Part shown: one piece after another, positions 47,499 through 56,162 of the stretch | How the letters are laid out: each line of letters opens with the position of its first letter | Position numbering within the stretch: position 1 is the first letter of the stretch | Source: Bacteroidota bacterium | GTDB taxonomy: Bacteria > Bacteroidota > Bacteroidia > Bacteroidales > FEN-979 | Assembly (NCBI GenBank): GCA_026391835.1 | Contig: JAPLDF010000076.1 | Coordinates: 1 to 64,000, forward strand | Length of the DNA: 64,000 bases | Direction of reading: 5' to 3' | Program-made: the position numbers and the translations under genes | The notes under the pieces: model-generated | What the model saw: only the letters and a program-made list of their open reading frames with translations | Told to the model about the DNA's origin: nothing | The model's database searches: none

Positions 47499-49592
47499 AT
47501 GAATCCATTAAATCCTGCAAGTGCTCAGCATGCAGATGATCCGTTAAACCTTTGGGAGATGTCGGTCGAAGAGATGGCCGGTTTTGGAGAATCGGCAGAT
47601 GGTATGAACAGCCCGGCCCATGAAGGTGAGGGTGAAAACTTAACGGCAGCCGGTGGCACCTTGAACCCGGAGCCAAAACCTGTGAAAACACCAATTGTAT
47701 TGGCATTAAAAAAGAACCCGGTCAGCGGCCGCTACCGCGGGACTTTTAGCATGTTCCAGCTCGAACTGCGTGTAGATGTTGACCGTACACGGCCGATGAA
47801 CCGCCTGAGTGCCGATTTCTTCCAGGTAAGCGGGGCAACGACCACCTATTATGGTTCATTTGTCGTGAACCTGCCAGCAATTACAGTAAGCAATACACAG
47901 GTTGTCGTAAGGGGAGCCGGGAACTTTACCTTCGCCAATACCTACTCGGTGGTCCAGGTCACTATTCCGCGGCGAACCATCTTACAATCAATGGCACCCG
48001 CCACCGTGCAGTTTTTTACAACAGGCGGTGCTGCAGGTGCAACCTACATATGTTCCTTTGAATCCATCTATTTCAGAACCGTGCGGGTTGAAACCGACCG
48101 TGTTTTAAATGTGGCTACCCCCGTGTTTAACAGCTACAATACAGGCGCTCTTCCTTCCGGCGGACCGGCCCGGAACCTGAGTGTTATCAGTTCCTATGCC
48201 GAAGCAGGCATCGAAATGATCTCCACCCCGGGCAGTGATATCGTCAATATTGGTGAAGCTGGTCCAAACGTCTCATGGAGCAATGCTGAATTGCATGCTT
48301 CCATGCAGCGTCACTTTTCATTGTGGGCTGACACGCAGCAATGGTCGGTCTGGCAGCTTGTGGCCCAACTGCATGATCAGGGTCCCGGGCTGTACGGCAT
48401 CATGTTCGACCAGCAGGGCAAACAACGACAGGGCTGTGCCGTTTTCCATGCCAGCATAGGGGGGGCGGCAGCAGCGCAGCAGCGTCTCCAGCTATATACC
48501 TATGTGCATGAACTTGGCCACTGTTTCAACCTAATGCATTCATGGCAGAAGCAATACGCTTCTCCGCCGGGTGTAAACAAGCCGAATGCAATGTCGTGGA
48601 TGAACTACCCATGGAATTATCCAGCCGGCGGGGCAGTTGCATTCTGGAACTCATTCCCGTTCCAGTTCGACAACGAGGAGATCATCCACCTTCGCCACGC
48701 CTATCGCAACAACATCATCATGGGCGGAAACGACTTTATGATCAATGCAGCCCTGGGCAGAAATGTAATGGCAGACTCGGTAAAAGAAGATTCCGGGGTG
48801 TGCCTGAACATATCCACTCATCAGAAGAGTTTCGCACTGGGCGAGCCTGTTGTACTGCAGATTGAACTGTGCACGACCGATTCAAGGGGGAAACGTGTTC
48901 ATACCTGGTTACACCCGAATTTCGGGATGGTGAAGGTTGTTATTCGCAAACCAAACGGTGAAGTCGTGGCATATGAGCCATTGATAGATCACCTGGTGGG
49001 AGCCAGTGAAACCACCCTTGGCAGGGACGATGTCATAAAGGACAGCGCTTACATCGGCTACGGGAAAGACGGCTTCTATTTTGACCAGCCCGGCTATTAC
49101 CTGGTTCGTGCAACCTATGCGGCACTGGATGGTTCAGAAGTGATGTCTGACGTCATCAGGATCCGGGTCCGCTACCCGGTATCTGTAACCGAGGAGTCAC
49201 TGGCCGATCTATTCATGGGTGAGGACCAGGGTACATTGCTTTACCTCCTTGGTTCCGACAATGAATCGCTCAAACACGGCAACGATGCCTTTGATGAGGT
49301 TCTGGAGAGATATGAGAAACATCCGATGGCAAACTATGCCCGTTTGATCAAAGGAATAAACGCCAGCCGTAATTTTAAGACAATTACGGATGAGGCAGCA
49401 AACCGGATGATCATAAGAAAGGCACAATTGACCGAAAGCACCAGTTTGTTGACATCTGTGGCTACTTCCGGGATCCTCGATCCTGTTTCAGCTCAAATGA
49501 CATTGTCGAGCCTGGCGGATGTTCAAACCAGGGACGGCAACAAGGCAGGCGCAAAAAAAACACTCAGCACGCTTTCAGGGTTGAAGGGTTGA
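47499..49592 (+). CDS. Leaderless metzincin-like metalloprotease homolog with Ig-like and helical C-terminal regions
   Basis: 'YTYVHELGHCFNLMHSWQK' (HExxHxxNxxH) with downstream Met-turn-like 'PNAMSWMNYPW'; no N-terminal hydrophobic signal; no T9SS CTD. Confidence 0.8.
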   Translation: MNPLNPASAQHADDPLNLWEMSVEEMAGFGESADGMNSPAHEGEGENLTAAGGTLNPEPKPVKTPIVLALKKNPVSGRYRGTFSMFQLELRVDVDRTRPMNRLSADFFQVSGATTTYYGSFVVNLPAITVSNTQVVVRGAGNFTFANTYSVVQVTIPRRTILQSMAPATVQFFTTGGAAGATYICSFESIYFRTVRVETDRVLNVATPVFNSYNTGALPSGGPARNLSVISSYAEAGIEMISTPGSDIVNIGEAGPNVSWSNAELHASMQRHFSLWADTQQWSVWQLVAQLHDQGPGLYGIMFDQQGKQRQGCAVFHASIGGAAAAQQRLQLYTYVHELGHCFNLMHSWQKQYASPPGVNKPNAMSWMNYPWNYPAGGAVAFWNSFPFQFDNEEIIHLRHAYRNNIIMGGNDFMINAALGRNVMADSVKEDSGVCLNISTHQKSFALGEPVVLQIELCTTDSRGKRVHTWLHPNFGMVKVVIRKPNGEVVAYEPLIDHLVGASETTLGRDDVIKDSAYIGYGKDGFYFDQPGYYLVRATYAALDGSEVMSDVIRIRVRYPVSVTEESLADLFMGEDQGTLLYLLGSDNESLKHGNDAFDEVLERYEKHPMANYARLIKGINASRNFKTITDEAANRMIIRKAQLTESTSLLTSVATSGILDPVSAQMTLSSLADVQTRDGNKAGAKKTLSTLSGLKG

Positions 49593-49619
49593 AAATGACG
49601 GCCTGATGCATTGAAAATC

Positions 49620-49655
49620 GCCGGCAATGACTAACTTTGTCAGTCATCAGCCGGC
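49620..49655. other. Hairpin 1 between the two islet genes
   Basis: GCCGGC A ATGACT [aactttgtc] AGTCAT CA GCCGGC. Confidence 0.7.
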
Positions 49656-49672
49656 CTTCACACCTAGTTCAC

Positions 49673-49707
49673 GGGGCCGACCTGCACCTTAGGTTGCAGC
49701 CGGCCCC
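49673..49707. other. Hairpin 2 between the two islet genes
   Basis: GGGGCCG AC CTGCA [ccttaggt] TGCAG C CGGCCCC. Confidence 0.7.
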
Positions 49708-49730
49708 GGTGCTGGTAGAATCTCAAACTT

Positions 49731-49738
49731 AAAGGAGG
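49731..49738 (+). promoter_or_regulatory. Strong Shine-Dalgarno AAAGGAGG, 6 nt before ATG
   Basis: aaaggaggaatatcATG. Confidence 0.75.
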
Positions 49739-49744
49739 AATATC

Positions 49745-50038
49745 ATGCAGTTATATGTCAAACTTCGGGATGGTTTTAAAAATGACACGGTCTCCATCAC
49801 CGTGGATGGAAATGAGATTTATCATAAAACCGGCGTCACCACCGACCTGACGATATCATTTGCAGATGGTGCGGATGTTCCTGTTGATAACCCGGTTGTT
49901 ATGCTTGAGGTCTTGGTAAAGGGTGGCCTGCGAAACGCAAAAGAGATCCGGGTAAAAGAGACTCCCTATGTGGGTGTATGGATCATGGATGGTAAGATGG
50001 AACTCAGGGCGACACAGGAGGAAGTCCCCATGATGTAA
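49745..50038 (+). CDS. Conserved-looking 97-aa protein of unknown function
   Basis: 'MQLYVKLRDGFKNDTVSITVDGNEIYHKTGVTTDLTISFADG...' predicted beta-rich; own strong SD. Confidence 0.75.
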   Translation: MQLYVKLRDGFKNDTVSITVDGNEIYHKTGVTTDLTISFADGADVPVDNPVVMLEVLVKGGLRNAKEIRVKETPYVGVWIMDGKMELRATQEEVPMM

Positions 50039-50056
50039 GCATCTGCGGGAGGCCGT

Positions 50057-50734
50057 CTATCGCCAGGAACCGCTGGCAGTGGGTATCAGCAATGCTTTTT
50101 TTAATAATTCAAGATAATCAGGCCTTGGGATCAGGGTTGCGCCAAATCGCATCAGGTGGGATGTCTCAACCTGGCAGTCGATAAACATAACCCCATGCTG
50201 CCGGCATCGTTCAACAAGCGCATTGAAGGCAACCTTGGAGGCGTTGTTCATGGTGAAGAACATGCTTTCGCCAAAAAACGCATCGCCCAGTGCCAGGCCA
50301 TAAAGACCACCTACAAGTTCTTCCCGGTAAAACACCTCCACTGAATGTGCATATCCCTGGTAGTGCAGGTTTTTGTAAGCTTCAATGAAATCATCGGAGA
50401 TCCAGGTGCCGTCCTGCCCGGGCCTCGGCGTGGCTGCACAACTTTCAATGACCTGGTCAAAAGCTGTGTCATACCTGACTGTGAACCTGTTGCTCCTGAT
50501 CACCCGATTAAGCGAATCCGTGAGGTTGAACTGATCGGGAAACATCACCATCCGCGGATCGGGAGAGAACCAGAAAAAATCGTCTTCGTCCCTGAACCAG
50601 GGAAAGATGCCATGGGTATAAGCTTCCAGCAACCGTTCTACCGACAAATCGCCGCCAATGGCGACCAGCCCGTCCGGCTCGGCTTCATCAACCGGCGGAA
50701 AATACGGCTCTTCAGGTAATAAATATACTGTCAT
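50057..50734 (-). CDS. aat: Leucyl/phenylalanyl-tRNA--protein transferase
   Basis: 'GLVAIGGDLSVERLLEAYTHGIFPWFRDEDDFFWFSPDPRMVMFPD', 'GGLYGLALGDAFFGESMF'. Confidence 0.96.
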   Translation of the reverse strand: MTVYLLPEEPYFPPVDEAEPDGLVAIGGDLSVERLLEAYTHGIFPWFRDEDDFFWFSPDPRMVMFPDQFNLTDSLNRVIRSNRFTVRYDTAFDQVIESCAATPRPGQDGTWISDDFIEAYKNLHYQGYAHSVEVFYREELVGGLYGLALGDAFFGESMFFTMNNASKVAFNALVERCRQHGVMFIDCQVETSHLMRFGATLIPRPDYLELLKKALLIPTASGSWR

Positions 50735-50749
50735 GACTTATGAAATCCC

Positions 50750-50819
50750 ATTCAAAATTCATTATTCGTTATTCGATATTCATTATTCGATATTCATCAT
50801 TCGTTATTCAGTATTCGAT
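50750..50819. repeat. Degenerate heptamer array, 10 units ATTCNNN
   Basis: attcaaa attcatt attcgtt attcgat attcatt attcgat attcatc attcgtt attcagt attcgat. Confidence 0.8.
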
Positions 50820-52009
50820 CTTCCCCCGGCCTCCGTCAGTGCCAGAATCACCTTCCCACACGCCAGTTCAATCTCATCATCAGTAATGGTCAGGGGAGGG
50901 GCAATGCGGAACGTTGCCGGCTTAAAGAGATACCAGTCGATGATCAACCCCTGTTTCAGTGCTGCTTCCATGAACTGTCCTCTTTTTTCGGGGTTCGCAA
51001 GGTCGATGCCCAGCGCCAGGCCTGCGCGCCTGATTTCCCGGACACCAGGGTGGTGCGCAAGTTTTTCTTCAATTTTTTTGCCTTTTTCTTCAGCCAGAGG
51101 GATGAGTCCTTCCGAGATCAGCACGTCAAGCCCCGCCAGTGCTGCCGCACAGCTCACCGGGTGCCCCCCGAACGTGGTGATATGCCCCAGCTCGGGGTTG
51201 AACGCCAGGGTATCCATCACCTTCTTCGGAGCAATGAAGGCCCCAAGCGGCATGCCGGCACCCAGTGCCTTTGCAAGGACAAGGATGTCGGGAACAAAGT
51301 CGTGGTGCTCAAAACTGAACAGCTTGCCGGTGCGCCCCATGCCCATCTGCACATCGTCGACAATGATCAGCACACCGTCGCGGGCACACCGTTTTTTCAG
51401 CTGGTGCAGGAAATACTTCTCCACCGGGATGATCCCCGCCTCGGCCTGTACAAGCTCAATGACGACGCAGGCGGTGCGTTTCGAGATCTTTTCGAGGTGG
51501 CAGTAGTTGTTGAATTCAATCTGCCTGACATCGGGAAGCAATGGCCTGTAGGCATTTTTCAACGCCTCGTTGCCGAGGATGCTCAAACTTCCATGGGTGC
51601 TCCCGTGATAAGCGTCAATGAATGAGATGATTTCGGTGCGGCCGGTGAAGCGTTTGGCCAGTTTCAGCGCACCCTCAATGGCTTCGCTGCCGGAATTGAC
51701 AAAATAGACGGAGTCGAGTTTCTCAGGTAAAAGTCCGGCCAGCCGTTCGGCGAGGTGAACCTGCGGCGACTGGATAAACTCGCCGTAGACATTCAGGTGC
51801 AGGTATTTGTCAAGCTGATCCCTGATCGCTTCAAGCACTTTCGGATGGCGGTGCCCGGTATTGCTCACGGCGATTCCTGAAACCAGGTCGATGTACTGCT
51901 CGCCCGACGTGTCGTAAAGGTAGATCCCTTCTGCTCTTTCAATCTCCAGCCCCACCGGGTAAAACGACGGCAACCCGAGGTGCCGGTAAAACAATTCTCG
52001 CTCAGTCAT
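50804..52009 (-). CDS. Class III PLP-dependent aminotransferase (acetylornithine/ornithine aminotransferase-like)
   Basis: 'YIDLVSGIAVSNTGHRHPKVLEAI', 'LIIVDDVQMGMGRTGKLFSFEHHDFVPDILVLAKALGAGMPLGAF'. Confidence 0.92.
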   Translation of the reverse strand: MTERELFYRHLGLPSFYPVGLEIERAEGIYLYDTSGEQYIDLVSGIAVSNTGHRHPKVLEAIRDQLDKYLHLNVYGEFIQSPQVHLAERLAGLLPEKLDSVYFVNSGSEAIEGALKLAKRFTGRTEIISFIDAYHGSTHGSLSILGNEALKNAYRPLLPDVRQIEFNNYCHLEKISKRTACVVIELVQAEAGIIPVEKYFLHQLKKRCARDGVLIIVDDVQMGMGRTGKLFSFEHHDFVPDILVLAKALGAGMPLGAFIAPKKVMDTLAFNPELGHITTFGGHPVSCAAALAGLDVLISEGLIPLAEEKGKKIEEKLAHHPGVREIRRAGLALGIDLANPEKRGQFMEAALKQGLIIDWYLFKPATFRIAPPLTITDDEIELACGKVILALTEAGGRSNTE

Positions 52010-52082
52010 TGATCAGTCAACTTGGTATTATTGCTCAAAGATATAAAATCGGGATGGAATAATTACTTTTGCAGGTGAAGTG

Positions 52083-52146
52083 GTGAACGGGTGAACGGGT
52101 GAACGGGTGAACGGGTGAACTGGTAAACGGGTGAACTGGTAAACAG
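52083..52146. repeat. Octamer tandem array GTRAACGG, 8 units
   Basis: gtgaacgg x4, gtgaactg, gtaaacgg, gtgaactg, gtaaacag. Confidence 0.8.
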
Positions 52147-52152
52147 TAATTT

Positions 52153-52191
52153 CCCCTTCCCCTTGAGGGGAAGGGGTCAGGGGGATGAGGT
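52153..52191. repeat. GC-rich hairpin element copy C
   Basis: CCCCTTCCCCTTGAGGGGAAGGGGTCAGGGGGATGAGGT. Confidence 0.8.
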
Positions 52192-52211
52192 ATTGATTAA
52201 ATTGCAAACCA

Positions 52212-53006
52212 ATGAAAGATAAAGTAGTCATCATCACCGGTGCCTCTTCCGGCATCGGCAGGGCACTTGCGTTTGAGTTCGCAAGGCGCGGGGCGAAAAT
52301 TGTCCTGGCATCCCGCTCGGGCATGTCCGATCCGGGATTGTTACAGTTATCTCCGGATATGCTGGATGTCCGTACGGACGTTACCAGGGAATCCGACTGC
52401 AACGCCCTGATCCAGAAGACAGTTGAGAAATTCGGCCGGATCGACATCCTGGTCAACAATGCCGGTATCTCCATGCGTGCGCTGTTCAGCGAAGTCAGCC
52501 TGGTTGTGATCCGCCAGCTGATGGATACCAACTTCTGGGGAACGGTGTACTGCTCCAAGTTTGCATTGCCATACCTGCTTGCGTCAAAGGGGTCGTTGGT
52601 CGGCGTCTCTTCTGTTGCCGGCTACAAGGGGCTTCCCGGGCGGACCGGCTACTCCGCCTCGAAATTCGCCATGCAGGGATTTCTCGAAGTTGTCCGCATC
52701 GAGAACATGAAAAAAGGGCTGCACGTATTGATTGCCTGTCCCGGGTTTACTGCGTCGAACATCCGCAATGTCGCGCTGTCAAAGGATGGCTCCGCACAGG
52801 GCGAAACACCGCTCGACGAAAGCCGGCTCATGACTGCTGAACAGGTTGCGGTCCATATCATCCATGCCATTGAGAATAGAAAGGACCGGCTTACCCTCAC
52901 CACCATGGGAAAAATGACCGTATTGCTGAATAAGTTCTTCCCGAAGTTTATGGACAAGATGGTTTACAATCATATGGCGAAGGAGGCGAATTCACCGTTT
53001 AAGTGA
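52212..53006 (+). CDS. SDR-family oxidoreductase
   Basis: 'VVIITGASSGIGRALAFEFARRGAKIVLASR', 'ILVNNAGISMRALF', 'RTGYSASKFAMQGF'. Confidence 0.93.
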   Translation: MKDKVVIITGASSGIGRALAFEFARRGAKIVLASRSGMSDPGLLQLSPDMLDVRTDVTRESDCNALIQKTVEKFGRIDILVNNAGISMRALFSEVSLVVIRQLMDTNFWGTVYCSKFALPYLLASKGSLVGVSSVAGYKGLPGRTGYSASKFAMQGFLEVVRIENMKKGLHVLIACPGFTASNIRNVALSKDGSAQGETPLDESRLMTAEQVAVHIIHAIENRKDRLTLTTMGKMTVLLNKFFPKFMDKMVYNHMAKEANSPFK

Positions 53007-53017
53007 TTGGGAAATGG

Positions 53018-53049
53018 GTAAACGGGTAAACGGGTAAACGGGTGAACGA
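53018..53049. repeat. Octamer tandem array GTRAACGG, about 4 units
   Basis: gtaaacgg x3, gtgaacga. Confidence 0.75.
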
Positions 53050-53073
53050 TTTCCTCGCGCCGTAGGTGCGCAA

Positions 53074-54762
53074 TTATTTATTGATGATAATTTTTTCTGA
53101 AAAATTCATCCTGCCATCTGAAAGCAGGGCATTGTAAATTCCCCTGGGTTTATCCGAAAGGTCCAGGGAGATTGTATCCGCGTTCACATCCACCGGCATC
53201 TGTTGTACAACCATTCCCAGGTTGTTATATATTGTTAGCACGAGATGTTGCCCAAGCCGGAATTCACCGGGGAGGATGACAGTACATTTGCCATCATTCG
53301 GATTGGCATAGATGACCAGTTGATTTCCCGGTTTCCTCTCTTCCACGCCAAACCCATAGAATGGCCCGTATTTCGCCACGAAGATGTCTCTTTCGCCGTT
53401 ACTGGTTAATGTATCCGGACCGAAATTTGTGGCATTCCTGAATTGCCCCGCAACGATGCAATACCCGTTTGAATCAACTGCCACCGAAGTACCCCCTTTA
53501 GAATGTGTTTGGGCATAATCAGTTAGCGCCTGGTTAACCCCGATACAATTCCCGTTATCATCATACCCGACAATAAACATAACTACATTCATGGGAGAAT
53601 CTCCAGCAGTCACCGAACAATTTCCAAAGTACGAAGCAGGATTTTCAATACCACTGAAAGATATATATCCAGTTATATAGATATTGTTATTTATTCCAAA
53701 AGTCATTTCGGCTGGTTCAACCCAGTTATTCCCATTGCCACTTGATGCCCTCACCCATATTGGATTTCCCAAATAATCAAATTTTACGAGATAAAATTGC
53801 ATTCCTCCTGTGTGGTTTATTATTGTGTCATTCCCAAATATGAAATCAGCACCACAATCGCCACTTATATAAAAATTATTATTATTGTCAATCCCTGTAT
53901 TTATGATCCCGTTTATTGGTCCATTCCCTTCAATTTTAGCCCATTGGGTTGTACCATTTGCATCAATCGATGCAGCAAATATGGGCGACTCCGAAGGATC
54001 CAGTACAAAAGAATCGAAATTGAATGGAGTGTTCACAGTGGCCTTTCCAGCAAGAATTACCTGGCTGCCATTTGTAGCCATACCACACGTATAGAAGGAT
54101 TCATCTCCTATGCTCCTTGCCCATTGGCATTTCCCCTGGGCATTGTATTTTGCGATATAATTGCCGGGACCAATGGTGATACTGTCAAAAGCGGCTGTAC
54201 CATAGGCGCTTCCGGCAATAAAAATGTTCCCGTCATTGTCAACACAGGCTTTTTCTGCATAGTCATGCCCGCTTCCGCCGGCTTGTGTTGCCCAGATGCA
54301 ATTCCCGTCAGGATCATACCTGGCCAGGAATATATTTACTGTATTGCTTTGAAAATAATTGCCCCCTATTGAAACATTATAAATATATTGTCCATAGAAA
54401 TAAATATTGTCGATGTTTTTATTCATTGCAACCGAGGCAAAGGCCCCGGAATATTCCGGTCCGGTGATACCTTTAACCCACTGAAAAGTTCCGGAAGGAT
54501 CGATTTTACAAAACATGACAGGCAAATAAGGCCCTCCCAATGCACCAGACACCAGGGTGTCATGCCCGAAAACCCCCATCCCGGAATATTTTCCGGTCAT
54601 ATATGTATTGCCGGCTTTATCGGATGCAATCGTGGCATAATCATCATACATTCCCTTTCCGCAACTTGTTGCCCATTGCCAGCTTTGGGCATGACAGTTT
54701 AATGAAACAGCAAACAACATCAATAAAAAGCCAAAAACGGGAAAACTTTTCAGGTTGTTCAT
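53074..54762 (-). CDS. SBBP-repeat-like surface protein with T9SS C-terminal sorting domain
   Basis: Repeated 'DNDGNIFIAGSA..G'/'NNNFYISGDC..' units; C-term 'VIYANPNDGKCTVILPG...GIYNALLSDGRMNFSEKIIINK'; signal peptide. Confidence 0.85.
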   Translation of the reverse strand: MNNLKSFPVFGFLLMLFAVSLNCHAQSWQWATSCGKGMYDDYATIASDKAGNTYMTGKYSGMGVFGHDTLVSGALGGPYLPVMFCKIDPSGTFQWVKGITGPEYSGAFASVAMNKNIDNIYFYGQYIYNVSIGGNYFQSNTVNIFLARYDPDGNCIWATQAGGSGHDYAEKACVDNDGNIFIAGSAYGTAAFDSITIGPGNYIAKYNAQGKCQWARSIGDESFYTCGMATNGSQVILAGKATVNTPFNFDSFVLDPSESPIFAASIDANGTTQWAKIEGNGPINGIINTGIDNNNNFYISGDCGADFIFGNDTIINHTGGMQFYLVKFDYLGNPIWVRASSGNGNNWVEPAEMTFGINNNIYITGYISFSGIENPASYFGNCSVTAGDSPMNVVMFIVGYDDNGNCIGVNQALTDYAQTHSKGGTSVAVDSNGYCIVAGQFRNATNFGPDTLTSNGERDIFVAKYGPFYGFGVEERKPGNQLVIYANPNDGKCTVILPGEFRLGQHLVLTIYNNLGMVVQQMPVDVNADTISLDLSDKPRGIYNALLSDGRMNFSEKIIINK

Positions 54763-54842
54763 CTGAACTGATTTTTGTTGAAAATTGTTCCGTTCGAATT
54801 TCTATGCTAAATTAACATTAAACCTAAAATAAGCAAAACAAA

Positions 54843-54903
54843 CCCTCTCCGCACGGAGAGGAATCCCCCTTCTCCTTCAGGAGAAGGGGCCAGGGGATGA
54901 GGT
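54843..54903. repeat. GC-rich hairpin element copy D with adjacent smaller hairpin
   Basis: CCTCTCCG CA CGGAGAGG ... CCCCTTCTCCTTCAGGAGAAGGGGCCAGGGGATGAGGT. Confidence 0.8.
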
Positions 54904-54905
54904 AC

Positions 54906-55850
54906 TCAAGACCTCGGATGATACTGAATAATCGTACTCCTTAGGTAATCCCTGTCCAGGTGTGTATATATCTCGGTGGTTGTGATCGATTCATGCCCCA
55001 GCATCTCCTGCACGGCCCGCAGGTCGGCGCCGCCTTCAACCAGGTGCGTGGCAAAGGAGTGGCGGAAGGTGTGCGGGCTGATGTTCTTTTTGATCCCGGC
55101 ATCACGCGCAAGCCTCTTGATAATGTTGAAGACCATCACGCGGGAGAGGCCGGCACCGCGGCGGTTCAGGAACAGAATGTCCTCCTGCCCCTTTTTTACC
55201 GGGATGTGCGGCCTGAGATCGGAGAGGTAGAACAAAATTTCATGCTGCACGACGGAACCGATGGGCACAAGCCGCTCCTTGTCGCCCTTGCCGGTCACTT
55301 TGACAAAACCGTCCCTGAAAAAGAGGTTTGAAATCTTCAGGTTAACCAGCTCCGAAACACGCAGGCCGCAGCCATAAAGGGTTTCCAGCATGGCCTTGTT
55401 CCTTTTTTCCTCCGGTTTGCTGAGGTCAAGTTTCCCGATCATCTGGTCAATCTCAAGCACATTGAGCGTGACAGGCAGTTTCAATCCCAGTTTTGGGGAG
55501 TCGAGCAATTCGGTCGGATCCTGCCGCACGATGTTCTCCAGCAGCAGGTAATGGTAAAATGCGCGCAAACCGGAGATAACCCTGGCCTGGGTGCGCGCCG
55601 TCATCCCCAGCTCGGTGATCCACTTTAAAAAAGCCTGGAAATGATGGAGTTCCAGCTTCTCCGGGCCAAGCTGCAAATCCTGCATCTCAAGAAATTGCGT
55701 TATCTTTGCCACATCATGGAGGTAAGCCTCCACCGAGTTCTTTGAAAGGGATTTTTCAAGTTGCAGGTATGCTTTAAAACCGAGGATATATGAATTCCAG
55801 ATGCTCAAGTGGTGGTGGTTGATAATGGTTGATAAAGAAAAGTCATTCAT
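54906..55850 (-). CDS. xerD: Tyrosine recombinase XerD-like
   Basis: 'TLYGCGLRVSELVNLKISNL', 'ISPHTFRHSFATHLVEGGADLRAVQEMLGHESITTTEIYTHLD'. Confidence 0.93.
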   Translation of the reverse strand: MNDFSLSTIINHHHLSIWNSYILGFKAYLQLEKSLSKNSVEAYLHDVAKITQFLEMQDLQLGPEKLELHHFQAFLKWITELGMTARTQARVISGLRAFYHYLLLENIVRQDPTELLDSPKLGLKLPVTLNVLEIDQMIGKLDLSKPEEKRNKAMLETLYGCGLRVSELVNLKISNLFFRDGFVKVTGKGDKERLVPIGSVVQHEILFYLSDLRPHIPVKKGQEDILFLNRRGAGLSRVMVFNIIKRLARDAGIKKNISPHTFRHSFATHLVEGGADLRAVQEMLGHESITTTEIYTHLDRDYLRSTIIQYHPRS

Positions 55851-55906
55851 TTCGGCTGCTCAAATAGCGATTTACCCCAACCGGGAAATAAAAGTATGAA
55901 ATATTT

Positions 55907-55937
55907 TTTGTTTATCCCGGGAAATAGTTTAATTTTG
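55907..55937 (+). promoter_or_regulatory. Consensus Bacteroidota promoter TTTG-N19-TAATTTTG upstream of rpmG
   Basis: TTTG tttatcccgggaaatagtt TAATTTTG. Confidence 0.75.
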
Positions 55938-55965
55938 CAGTCCCGAAAAATAAAGAATTCAGAAG

Positions 55966-56154
55966 ATGGCAAAAAAGAGCAAAGACCAACGGATTCAGGT
56001 GATTTTAGAATGTACTGAGCAAAGAAGCAGCGGTGTTCCCGGCATCTCAAGGTACATTACAACTAAAAACAAAAAAAACACACCTGAAAGAATTGAACTG
56101 AAGAAGTACAATTCCTATTTAAAGAAAATTACAGTTCATAAAGAAATTAAATAA
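55966..56154 (+). CDS. rpmG: 50S ribosomal protein L33
   Basis: '[62 protein letters not shown]'. Confidence 0.95.
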   Translation: MAKKSKDQRIQVILECTEQRSSGVPGISRYITTKNKKNTPERIELKKYNSYLKKITVHKEIK

Positions 56155-56162
56155 CTTAGGAT

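Noticed and set aside
50658-51506. 282-aa plus-strand ORF crossing aat and the aminotransferase
   Set aside because: Ser/Pro-rich antisense frame; its N-terminal part (HYSLFDIHYSIFIIRYSVFD) is just the translated ATTCNNN repeat.
52083-52146. CRISPR-like array
   Set aside because: 8-bp units with no spacers and no cas genes; simple tandem repeat.
52028-52558. 176-aa minus-strand ORF
   Set aside because: C-terminal part is the translated octamer array (HPFTRSPVHPFTTSP) and the rest is antisense to the SDR.
54906-55850. XerD-like recombinase as evidence for an integron or integrative element
   Set aside because: Looks like housekeeping XerD next to ribosomal genes; no attC-like array or flanking direct repeats identified.
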